In this document: positions 8,790-16,317 of the stretch, piece by piece
Layout of the letters: each line of letters opens with the position of its first letter
How positions within the stretch are numbered: position 1 is the stretch's first letter
Assembly: GCF_014855495.1 (NCBI RefSeq)
Contig: NZ_JACYFJ010000008.1
Span: 62,001 to 126,000 of the forward strand
Reading direction: 5' to 3'
Length of the DNA: 64,000 bases
DNA from: Euzebyella saccharophila
GTDB taxonomy: Bacteria > Bacteroidota > Bacteroidia > Flavobacteriales > Flavobacteriaceae
Notes under the pieces: model-generated
The model's database searches: none
What the model saw: only the letters and a program-made list of their open reading frames with translations
Told to the model about the DNA's origin: nothing
Translations under genes and position numbers: made by a program

Positions 8790-9713
8790 TTATAAGGCAG
8801 GTTGTAAAAATGTTTCATGCGAAAGTTCCATATTGGCAACGGCTCCGGCAATATTTCCGCTGCTCACGGCATAGGCAACGGAGCGAAGGCGAACCGTACT
8901 GTCCCCACAGGCAAAAATTCCGTCTATGTTCGTTTTTTGAAATGGGTCTACGGAGAGATGCCCCATATCAGTTAGTTCGCAGCCAAGTTGCTGGGGAATA
9001 TCGCTATGCTGTTCAAAGGGTACGGGAGCGTAAAGAGCGGTCAGTTCAAAATCACTACCATCTTCGAAAACGAGCTTGTTCAAGTAACCCTTTTGATGTA
9101 TGATTTCTTTAACGGGCGTATCTACCACTAAAATGTTATTGGCTGTCAGCATTTGAAGCTGTTGTTCGTCTAATTGATATTCCCCATTGGTAAATACAGT
9201 TAAGTCGGTTGTCAAATTTTTTATTAAAGGGGTCATATGCAAAGCCACTTCGAGGTTCGTCATAATTCCCGTTTTTTGTTGGCGGACTTCGTAACCGTGG
9301 CAGTAAGGACAGTGGATTACGGAAATTCCCCAACAATCCGAAAAACCTTTAATATTGGGCATTAGGTCTTTTACACCGGTGGCAAAAATCAGTTTTTTAG
9401 CGGTGTACTCCTTTTGTGATTCGGTAGTGATGACAAAACGGTCGTCTATCTTTTGACCACGAATCGCCTTGTCTTCTATAAACGAGACCGTTTTATATTG
9501 TAGCACCTGTTCTTTGGCAACGGAGGATATTGCTGCTGGAGTTTGACCATCTTGAGTGATAAAATTGTGGGAATGTGGGGTTTGGCGGTTGCAGGGTCGG
9601 CCACTATCTATGATCAATACCTTTCTTAAAGAACGTCCTAAGGCCATAGCCGCTGAAAGTCCGGAATAACTTCCACCTATTATAATAACATCAAATGCAT
9701 TTGACTGTTCCAT
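8790..9713 (-). CDS. NAD(P)/FAD-dependent oxidoreductase, thioredoxin-reductase-like
   Basis: 307 residues in the low-molecular-weight thioredoxin reductase fold. Signs: the FAD dinucleotide motif DVIIIGGSYSGLSAAMALG at the N-terminus, the redox pair CPYC in IHCPYCHGYEV near residue 135, and the second FAD motif IDGIFACGDST near the end. The CPYCHGYEV pattern belongs to stand-alone TrxR-like proteins that often do not reduce classical thioredoxin. The central NADPH motif is weak (QQKTGIMTNLEVALHM), so the electron donor is uncertain. It is upstream of the frameshifted methyltransferase. Confidence 0.85.
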   Translation of the reverse strand: MEQSNAFDVIIIGGSYSGLSAAMALGRSLRKVLIIDSGRPCNRQTPHSHNFITQDGQTPAAISSVAKEQVLQYKTVSFIEDKAIRGQKIDDRFVITTESQKEYTAKKLIFATGVKDLMPNIKGFSDCWGISVIHCPYCHGYEVRQQKTGIMTNLEVALHMTPLIKNLTTDLTVFTNGEYQLDEQQLQMLTANNILVVDTPVKEIIHQKGYLNKLVFEDGSDFELTALYAPVPFEQHSDIPQQLGCELTDMGHLSVDPFQKTNIDGIFACGDSTVRLRSVAYAVSSGNIAGAVANMELSHETFLQPAL

Positions 9714-9894
9714 CGTTTTTGATTTTAGCTAGGCAAAGCTAGTAAATTGTTTGTTAATGCGAATGGGTTGCAATAATAATATTTGTAGGCCGTACTCATT
9801 TATCGGAGAAATCTTTGATCAGGAGAAAGAAAAGAGTTTCACCGAACTTAATTATGTACCTTGGGTAGTTTAAAAACGGAAGTTAATTGCAGTT

Positions 9895-10560
9895 GTGACC
9901 AATAAAACTAAGAAACCAAAAACACCTTGGCCCACCAAAGACGCTATGATTCAGATTTACGAAAACCATTTGTGGGGCGGTCCGGAGCATTTATTTTATT
10001 CTGGCGATGGATCACATGAGGAGCATTTGGTTGCCCCTTGGCTGCAAGTGGTTCAAGATTGTTTAAGCAGTTTTAAAAGCCCTATTTCCGTTTGTGATTT
10101 GGGCTGCGGCGATTTTAATGTTGGCAAACAACTTCTACCGTACTGCAGTAGTTATACGGCTGTGGATATCGTGCCCGATTTGATAGCTCATCACCGGGAA
10201 GAAAATATCGCGGCGAATTTAATTTTTCAATGTCTTGATATTGCCAAGGATGCACTTCCAGTGGCGGATTGTGCCATTTTACGCCAAGTTTTACAACATT
10301 TATCCAATGCGGAAATTTTAGCGATTACCCAAAAACTTGTTCAGTACAAGTATGTGATTATCACCGAACACCTACCGGAAGGTGAATTTGAAGCGAATGT
10401 CGATATCATCTCAGGTCAGGGAATCCGGCTTAAAAAAGGAAGTGGGGTAGATGTATTACAACCTCCTTTTAGTTTGCATGTGACATCCGCTAAAAAACTT
10501 TTAGAAGTGATTCCAAGAGACGGAAAGGGAAGGATTGTTACTTGGTTGTATGAAATATGA
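9895..10560 (+). CDS. Class I SAM-dependent methyltransferase
   Basis: 221 residues from a GTG start. The recognisable opening MIQIYENHLWGG begins 15 codons in, at an ATG that is a possible alternative start. SAM motif I is ISVCDLGCGDFNVGKQLLP, followed by YTAVDIVPDLI and CAILRQVLQHLSNAEI. Substrate unknown. Its stop codon abuts the stop of the converging gene at 10561 with no gap, so any terminator must lie inside the opposite gene. Confidence 0.8.
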   Translation: MTNKTKKPKTPWPTKDAMIQIYENHLWGGPEHLFYSGDGSHEEHLVAPWLQVVQDCLSSFKSPISVCDLGCGDFNVGKQLLPYCSSYTAVDIVPDLIAHHREENIAANLIFQCLDIAKDALPVADCAILRQVLQHLSNAEILAITQKLVQYKYVIITEHLPEGEFEANVDIISGQGIRLKKGSGVDVLQPPFSLHVTSAKKLLEVIPRDGKGRIVTWLYEI

Positions 10561-10998
10561 TTAAGATTCTGAAAGATAAACCTCGTTCACAATTTTAGGG
10601 TTTCTTGTAATTAGTTCCTTAGTAAAGGCAATCTGATTTTCAGGGGATATTATCAGTATCCCGAATTCACCGTAGCGCAGTTCTAATCTTTTTAAAGATG
10701 GTGCTGGCGAAGACATTAGATTATTACTTTTCCTGATAGACTTAAACTTTTTAATGTCGTAATTTTTATTAAACAAAAGGCCACATTTGACATTTAAAAT
10801 ATGTTTACTTGTGAATGTATAGGTAGTGGCCAAGTTCAAATAGAGTACGAATAATATAATTAGAAAGTTAATGACGCCAGTAGTTAAAATAGCTTCAATA
10901 GGTTCTTCTTGGTAAATCATAAATCCTAGAATACCTATGAAAAGGATGGTTACAAACCAAAGTAGAGTATATCCGAATTTGGATTTAAAGGTTTTCAT
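10561..10998 (-). CDS. Membrane PH-domain-like protein
   Basis: 145 residues. Two hydrophobic helices at the N-terminus (LLWFVTILFIGILGFMIY and GVINFLIILFVLYLNLA) lead into a bacterial PH-like domain (TYTFTSKHILNVKCGLLFNK, then YDIKKFKSIRKSNNLMSSPA, LELRYGEFGILIISP). The layout matches SunI/YnzG-type bacterial PH proteins. No enzymatic motif. It lies downstream of nupC on the same strand, separated by the heptamer array at 11031-11120. Confidence 0.7.
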   Translation of the reverse strand: MKTFKSKFGYTLLWFVTILFIGILGFMIYQEEPIEAILTTGVINFLIILFVLYLNLATTYTFTSKHILNVKCGLLFNKNYDIKKFKSIRKSNNLMSSPAPSLKRLELRYGEFGILIISPENQIAFTKELITRNPKIVNEVYLSES

Positions 10999-11030
10999 TA
11001 TGATAATATAATTGAAAGAAAATTATTTTA

Positions 11031-11120
11031 CATCAACCATCAACCATCAACCATCAACCATCAACCATCAACCATCAACCATCAACCATCAACCATCAAC
11101 CATCAACCATCAACCATCAA
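11031..11120. repeat. Perfect 7-bp tandem array, 12.9 copies of CATCAAC
   Basis: Ninety bases of uninterrupted CATCAAC, ending directly at the stop codon of nupC (minus strand, 11121-11123). On the coding strand of nupC the unit reads GTTGATG. Perfection of all copies implies recent expansion. It lies between two same-strand genes and in no ORF. Confidence 0.97.
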
Positions 11121-12563
11121 TTACCCTAAAATCATTCCTGCAATTGTGGCGGAAAGAAGGGAGGCGATAGAGCCGCCTAAAACGGCACGCATACCAAATT
11201 CTGAAAGGGTTTTGCGTTGACCGGGAGCTAAAGAGCCGATTCCCCCGATTTGAATTCCAATAGAAGCGAAATTTGCAAAGCCACAAAGCATATACGTAGC
11301 CATGATAACCGATTTGTTGTAGGTAAGGTTGGCTCCGGTGGTCAAATCTTTAAGTTCGGCCAATTGAATATAGCCTACAAACTCACTCGCGGCAAGTTTG
11401 ATGCCCAGTAGTTGCCCCATAAGCATTACATCTTCATTGTTGACCCCTATCAACCACATCAGGGGCGCAAAAATGGTACCTAAAATGGCCTCCAAAGAAA
11501 GTTTGTCATAGGCCGTATGGTTGGCCACCCATTCGTTTAGGGTGGTCAAATCGCCCGTCCAATCCAGAATACCGTTGATCATCGCTATGAGGGCTACAAA
11601 AACCAAAAGCATGGCCCCCACGTTGACCGCCAATTTAAGGCCTTCGGTAGTACCATTGGCTATGGCGTCTAGCATATTGCTTCCTATTTTTTCCGAAGAA
11701 ACTTCTACCTCTGTATTCACTTCTTCGGTCTGGGGGTATAGCATTTTAGAAATCACGATCGCTCCAGGTGCTGCCATTACAGAGGCCGCCAAAAGATGCT
11801 TTGCAAATACCAGTTGCAATGCTTCGTCTTCCCCGCCTAAAAAGCCAATATAGGCCGCTAAAACAGCTCCTGCCACAGTGGCCATTCCTCCGATCATTAC
11901 CAAAAGGATTTCTGAACGGTTCATTTTCTCCAAATAGGCCTTGATCAAAAGTGGGGCTTCCGTTTGACCCAAAAAGATGTTTCCGGCAACCGAAAGACTT
12001 TCCGGTCCGGAAATGCCTAGACTTTTGGAAAGTAACCAAGCCATAACCCGAACGACTTTCTGAATGACGCCCAAGTAAAAAAGGAGGGAGGTAAGGGCCG
12101 AGAAGAAAATAATCGTCGGCAATACCTGAAAAGCAAAAATGTACCCGAATGTATTGGTATCCACTACCAATCCTTCAAAAAGAAATTTGCTTCCCGCACG
12201 GGTAAACCCTAGAATACTTATAAATATTTCGCCAATGGCCTCAAAAACTTGTTGTACCCACGACACTTTCAATACCCCTACGGCAATGAGCAATTGTAAT
12301 CCCAGTCCTATACCTACGGTCTTCCAGTTAATAGCTTTTCGATTGGCACTAAAAACAAAGGCGATTATCAGTAAAACCGCCATCCCCAAAATTCCGCGCC
12401 ATAGACTATCGATGCCAAAACCTTGATTGGGAACAATTTCAGGGGAAGTTTCGGTAATATCATTGATGGTAGCGGACTCGATTACGGGAGCTACGGTATC
12501 TTGGGCAAAAGTTGGAAAAAAGGCACTAAGTGCAAGCAGAAGTATCCAGAGTTTGGTGTTCAT
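11121..12563 (-). CDS. NupC/CNT-family concentrative nucleoside transporter
   Basis: Inner-membrane importer coupling nucleoside uptake to an ion gradient. 480 residues: an N-terminal signal-like segment (LWILLLALSAFFPTFAQ), a 35-residue polar linker, then about 10 hydrophobic segments. CNT motifs are ESLSVAGNIFLGQTEAPLLI (substrate and ion site), MATVAGAVLAAYIGFL and, near the end, LCGFANFASIGIQIGGIGSL. The cleavable-looking N-terminal extension is longer than in E. coli NupC. It follows the DUF151 gene by 35 bp and probably shares its transcript. Nucleoside import fits the nearby thyA. Confidence 0.9.
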   Translation of the reverse strand: MNTKLWILLLALSAFFPTFAQDTVAPVIESATINDITETSPEIVPNQGFGIDSLWRGILGMAVLLIIAFVFSANRKAINWKTVGIGLGLQLLIAVGVLKVSWVQQVFEAIGEIFISILGFTRAGSKFLFEGLVVDTNTFGYIFAFQVLPTIIFFSALTSLLFYLGVIQKVVRVMAWLLSKSLGISGPESLSVAGNIFLGQTEAPLLIKAYLEKMNRSEILLVMIGGMATVAGAVLAAYIGFLGGEDEALQLVFAKHLLAASVMAAPGAIVISKMLYPQTEEVNTEVEVSSEKIGSNMLDAIANGTTEGLKLAVNVGAMLLVFVALIAMINGILDWTGDLTTLNEWVANHTAYDKLSLEAILGTIFAPLMWLIGVNNEDVMLMGQLLGIKLAASEFVGYIQLAELKDLTTGANLTYNKSVIMATYMLCGFANFASIGIQIGGIGSLAPGQRKTLSEFGMRAVLGGSIASLLSATIAGMILG

Positions 12564-12598
12564 ATAGTCGCTTGCAAATTAAAGGTTTGACGTTATCT

Positions 12599-13228
12599 TT
12601 AGTTGCGCTTTGAAATCTCGTCACGCAATTTAGCCGCCTTCTCATAGTCTTCGTTGGCAACGGCCTTATCCAATTCTTTGTTGAGTTCTTCTACGGTGAG
12701 TTCTGTAAAACCATCGGTAGCGCCAGAATCGATTTCCACGGTTTCTCCTTCCTGTAGAATTTCATCTACAACGATACTATCGTCGGAATCGTCTTTTTCA
12801 GATTCTTTGGAAGAAAATTTGAGGTAAATTCCGGCCTTGTCCAAAATGGTCTTGTAGGTGAAGATGGGGGCATTGAATCGCAATGCCAAAGCAATGGCAT
12901 CGCTGGTGCGGGCATCGATAATCTCTTCGATTTTATCACGTTCGCAAATGATACTCGAGTAAAAGACGCCGTCTACCAATTTATGAATGATAACTTGTTT
13001 GATAACAATATCAAAACGGTCTGCAAAATTTTTGAACAGGTCATGGGTCAGGGGTCTGGGAGGTTTAATTTCCTTTTCCAAGGCAATGGCAATGGACTGC
13101 GCCTCAAAAGCACCAATAACGATCGGCAGCTTTCTGTCTCCTTCCACTTCATTCAAAATAAGGGCGTAGGCCCCATTTTGGGTTTGACTGTAGCTTATAC
13201 CTTTTATTTTTAACCTGACTAAACTCAT
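12599..13228 (-). CDS. Bifunctional nuclease family (DUF151) protein with C-terminal UVR motif
   Basis: 209 residues. The N-terminal 140 form the DUF151/BFN domain (LVRLKIKGISYSQTQNGAYA, LPIVIGAFEAQSIAIALE, IIDARTSDAIALALRFNAPI). After an acidic linker the C-terminus carries a UvrB/UvrC-like helical motif (LNKELDKAVANEDYEKAAKL). Members have been linked to nuclease activity and stress responses; the in vivo role here is unknown. The etfA terminator just upstream suggests it starts its own transcript with nupC. Confidence 0.88.
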   Translation of the reverse strand: MSLVRLKIKGISYSQTQNGAYALILNEVEGDRKLPIVIGAFEAQSIAIALEKEIKPPRPLTHDLFKNFADRFDIVIKQVIIHKLVDGVFYSSIICERDKIEEIIDARTSDAIALALRFNAPIFTYKTILDKAGIYLKFSSKESEKDDSDDSIVVDEILQEGETVEIDSGATDGFTELTVEELNKELDKAVANEDYEKAAKLRDEISKRN

Positions 13229-13244
13229 AGTATCTTAAAAATAC

Positions 13245-13288
13245 AAAAAGGCTGTTTAAATATGGGCGTAACCTTTATTTAAACAGCC
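13245..13288 (-). terminator. Terminator after etfA
   Basis: Thirteen-base arms (GGCTGTTTAAATA and its complement) around a 13-base loop, followed on the minus strand by a T-run. It separates etfBA from DUF151-nupC. Confidence 0.8.
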
Positions 13289-13314
13289 CTTTCCGGGGCG
13301 CAAATTAACAAAAT

Positions 13315-14283
13315 TTAAGCGTTTTGAGCTTTAAATTCCTTTAATTTTTCGACGAGTTGCGGTACCACCTCAAAAGCGTCCCCAACAATACCATAGTCGG
13401 CAGCCTTAAAGAAAGGAGCCTCGGCATCATTGTTAATGACCACTTTGGTCTTACTGGCACTAACTCCTGCCAAATGCTGTATGGCTCCAGAGATACCAAT
13501 GGCAATGTATAGGTTGGATGCTACCGGCTTTCCGGTTTGCCCAACGTGTTCTCCGTGGGGTCTCCAGCCCATGTCGCTAACCGGTTTGGAACAGGCGGTA
13601 GCCGCTCCTAAAACTTCGGCAAGTTCCTCAATCATTCCCCAGTTTTCGGGTCCTTTGAGTCCTCTTCCGCCAGAAACTACGATATCGGCATCAGCAATGG
13701 ATACTTTTCCGGCTACTTTATCGACCTCCAGTGATTTTACTGCGAAATCCCCATCTTCGATTTGTGCCGAAAATTCCTCAACGGATGCGGAACCTCCAAT
13801 CTCGTTAATGCCATAAGCATTATTACTTACACCTATAATCTTTTTATCGGTCGTAATTTCGGTATGGGCAAAACCCTTATTACTGAAGGCTGTTCTCTTT
13901 ACGGTTAAAGGAGCAGTACAACTAGGAGCCTCTACTACATTGGGGGCATAGCCTGCTTTTAATTTGGCCGCTAAAAGAGGGGCCAAGTATTTGGCATTGG
14001 CGCTTGAACTCACAATGACGGTCGTTGCACCTTCCTTTTCTACAGCTTGGGCTATAGTCTTGGCGTAAGCCTCCGCGTTAAAGGTATTAAACTGGTCCCC
14101 GGCAATGTTCAGTACTTTTGAAACGCCGTAGTTGCCTAAAGATTCGCCTTCCGAGGCGTTAAAGGAAATAGCGGTGGCGGTAGTTCCCATTTGGTCTGCT
14201 ACCGTTTTGGCATAAGAAGCTACCTCAAAGGCGCTCTTTTTATATTTTCCGTTTTCTGATTCTGTATATACTAGAATAGACAT
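13315..14283 (-). CDS. etfA: Electron transfer flavoprotein subunit alpha
   Basis: Carries the FAD of the ETF heterodimer that collects electrons from acyl-CoA dehydrogenases. 322 residues. The C-terminal FAD domain shows IVVSGGRGLKGPENWGMIEE, VSDMGWRPHGEHVGQTGKPV, LYIAIGISGAIQHLAG and VINNDAEAPFFKAADYGIVG, the classic EtfA series. It follows etfB by 39 bp, and a terminator follows it. Product and partner are clear. Confidence 0.96.
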   Translation of the reverse strand: MSILVYTESENGKYKKSAFEVASYAKTVADQMGTTATAISFNASEGESLGNYGVSKVLNIAGDQFNTFNAEAYAKTIAQAVEKEGATTVIVSSSANAKYLAPLLAAKLKAGYAPNVVEAPSCTAPLTVKRTAFSNKGFAHTEITTDKKIIGVSNNAYGINEIGGSASVEEFSAQIEDGDFAVKSLEVDKVAGKVSIADADIVVSGGRGLKGPENWGMIEELAEVLGAATACSKPVSDMGWRPHGEHVGQTGKPVASNLYIAIGISGAIQHLAGVSASKTKVVINNDAEAPFFKAADYGIVGDAFEVVPQLVEKLKEFKAQNA

Positions 14284-14322
14284 GTTGTAATGTTTTAATT
14301 GAAATTGAGTTTGAAAAACGCT

Positions 14323-15063
14323 TTAGATAACCTTGGCCTCATTGTGCAACAAGGACACGAGTTCATCTACGGAATCTGTAAGTTTAACTGCGCCTTTAGG
14401 AGCAGGTTTTTCAAATTTACTGTCCACTGTGGCTTTTGTGGCGTCCACAGGCTCCACTACGTTAAGGGCTTTTTTACGGGCCATCATAATTCCTCTCATA
14501 TTTGGAATTTTAAGGTCGCTTTCTTCTACAAGTCCTTTTTGGCCACCTATTACCGCAGGTAGCGCCGCCTCAACTTTTTCCTTTCCACCATCAATTTCAC
14601 GGGTGGCAGTAGCCGTATCCCCTTCCACTTCAAGCCCAATACAGGTATTAATAAAATTGTATCCCAAGAGCGACGCAAGAATGCCGGGAACCATACCACC
14701 GTTATAATCGATAGACTCCCTACCGGCAATCACGAGGTCATAACCACCATCATTAATAACGTTTGCCAATTGTTCGGCAACAAAAAAACCATCTGTAGGT
14801 ACGGCGTTGATACGAATGCCTTCGTCTGCACCAATGGCAAGGGCTTTTCGCATAGTGGGCTCTACAGAGGCATCGCCCACCGTGGCAATATGCACTGTAG
14901 CTCCTTGTTTTTCTTTGAACCACATGGCTCTTGTAAGACCAAATTCATCATTTGGGTTGATGACAAATTGGACCCCGTTGGTGTCGAACTTGGTGTCCCC
15001 GTCCGTAAAGTTAATTTTGGACGTTGTATCTGGGACATTACTTATACAAACTAGTATTTTCAT
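14323..15063 (-). CDS. etfB: Electron transfer flavoprotein subunit beta
   Basis: 246 residues, AMP-binding partner of EtfA. Recognised by KILVCISNVPDTTSKINF at the start, NPNDEFGLTRAMWFKEKQ, DLVIAGRESIDYNGGMVPG, and the EtfB signature region VEAALPAVIGGQKGLVEESD followed by PNMRGIMMARKK. First gene of the etfBA unit. The 174-bp region to divergent pdhB contains a perfect 28-bp palindrome that may control one or both sides. Confidence 0.96.
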   Translation of the reverse strand: MKILVCISNVPDTTSKINFTDGDTKFDTNGVQFVINPNDEFGLTRAMWFKEKQGATVHIATVGDASVEPTMRKALAIGADEGIRINAVPTDGFFVAEQLANVINDGGYDLVIAGRESIDYNGGMVPGILASLLGYNFINTCIGLEVEGDTATATREIDGGKEKVEAALPAVIGGQKGLVEESDLKIPNMRGIMMARKKALNVVEPVDATKATVDSKFEKPAPKGAVKLTDSVDELVSLLHNEAKVI

Positions 15064-15111
15064 CTATATAATTCTTTTGATATGACCTTACGAAGATAGG
15101 TATTCTTTCGT

Positions 15112-15139
15112 AAAAATACTATGCATGCATAGTATTTTT
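15112..15139. promoter_or_regulatory. Perfect 28-bp palindrome between divergent etfB and pdhB
   Basis: Half-site AAAAATACTATGCA is followed without spacer by its exact complement. It lies 48 bp upstream of etfB and 98 bp upstream of pdhB. The lack of a loop and the divergent setting favour a dimeric repressor operator over a terminator. Which protein binds is unknown. Confidence 0.6.
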
Positions 15140-15237
15140 TTGTTTCTTTTTTGCTAAAAAGGGTAAATGAATTGCCATATTATTTCCTATTTTTGCTTGC
15201 CGTTTTAGGATATTAATAAATAGACATAGCATAATAT

Positions 15238-16215
15238 ATGAAGACGTTACAATTTAGGGAAGCCATTGCGGAGGCCATGTCCGAAGAAATGAGAAGAGAC
15301 GAATCCGTTTACCTTATGGGTGAAGAAGTGGCCGAATACAATGGTGCTTATAAGGCCTCTAAAGGTATGTTGGACGAGTTTGGTCCGGAGCGTGTATTGG
15401 ATACGCCTATAGCAGAGCTTGGTTTTGCAGGTATTGGCGTGGGTTCTACCATGACCGGTAACCGCCCTATAATTGAGTTCATGACGTTCAATTTTGCTTT
15501 GGTGGGTATTGATCAAATAATCAATAATGCCGCAAAAATTCGTCAAATGTCCGGAGGTCAATTTCCTTGCCCTATCGTTTTTCGTGGCCCTACTGCTTCT
15601 GCCGGTCAATTGGCGGCTACGCATTCCCAAGCCTTTGAAAGTTGGTATGCCAACTGCCCTGGTCTTAAGGTGGTAGTGCCTTCTAATCCAAAAGATGCAA
15701 AGGGGTTGTTGAAATCCGCTATTAGGGATGACGACCCAGTTATTTTTATGGAATCTGAGCAGATGTACGGGGATAAGGGAGAGGTTCCAGAAGGCGAATA
15801 CACAATTCCATTAGGGGTTGCGGACCTACGAAGAGAAGGTACGGATGTAACCGTAGTTTCTTTTGGAAAAATTATCAAGGAGGCCGATAAAGCTGCAGAG
15901 CAGTTGGCCGAAGAAGGAATTAGTTTAGAGATAATAGATTTGCGTACGGTGAAGCCATTGGATTATGACGCCATCGTAAATTCGGTAAAGAAAACCAATA
16001 GGTTGGTCATTTTAGAGGAAGCATGGCCATTCGGAAACGTATCTACAGAGATTACGTTCCATGTTCAAAAGCACGCTTTTGATTACTTGGACGCCCCTAT
16101 TGAAAGAATAAATACGGCAGATACTCCTGCGCCTTACTCACCGGTCTTGCTAAAAGAATGGTTGCCAGATGCAAAAGATGTAGTAGACGCTGTTAAGAAA
16201 GTGTTATATAAGTAA
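15238..16215 (+). CDS. pdhB: Pyruvate dehydrogenase complex E1 component, beta subunit
   Basis: Half of the thiamine-diphosphate E1 enzyme that decarboxylates pyruvate; the alpha subunit is not in this window. 325 residues. Motifs: REAIAEAMSEEMRRDESVYL, MGEEVAEYNGAYKASKGML, the ThDP-contacting Glu region RPIIEFMTFNFALVGIDQI, FRGPTASAGQLAATHSQAFE, and the C-terminal transketolase domain with LEEAWPFGNVSTEI. The YNGAYK variant fits pyruvate rather than branched-chain substrates. Monocistronic by appearance, with a terminator behind it. Confidence 0.93.
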   Translation: MKTLQFREAIAEAMSEEMRRDESVYLMGEEVAEYNGAYKASKGMLDEFGPERVLDTPIAELGFAGIGVGSTMTGNRPIIEFMTFNFALVGIDQIINNAAKIRQMSGGQFPCPIVFRGPTASAGQLAATHSQAFESWYANCPGLKVVVPSNPKDAKGLLKSAIRDDDPVIFMESEQMYGDKGEVPEGEYTIPLGVADLRREGTDVTVVSFGKIIKEADKAAEQLAEEGISLEIIDLRTVKPLDYDAIVNSVKKTNRLVILEEAWPFGNVSTEITFHVQKHAFDYLDAPIERINTADTPAPYSPVLLKEWLPDAKDVVDAVKKVLYK

Positions 16216-16241
16216 GGTATACCAAATTGTAAAGTACTTTT

Positions 16242-16275
16242 GCTTCGTTGGTCGATGACCGGCGAAGCTTTTTTT
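16242..16275 (+). terminator. Terminator after pdhB
   Basis: Stem GCTTCG/CGAAGC enclosing an inner GGTC/GACC pair, followed by seven T residues. Confidence 0.85.
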
Positions 16276-16317
16276 ATGGTATACTATTTGATTGTACCGC
16301 GGTGAGAACCATTTTTA

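Noticed and set aside
9136-9336. Antisense and alternative-frame ORFs inside real genes (also at 8735, 19635, 21393, 34007 and others)
   Set aside because: They lie within well-conserved genes, show no family motifs and have biased composition expected of shadow frames.
11031-11120. CRISPR-like array
   Set aside because: Units are contiguous 7-mers with no spacers, and no cas genes are present.
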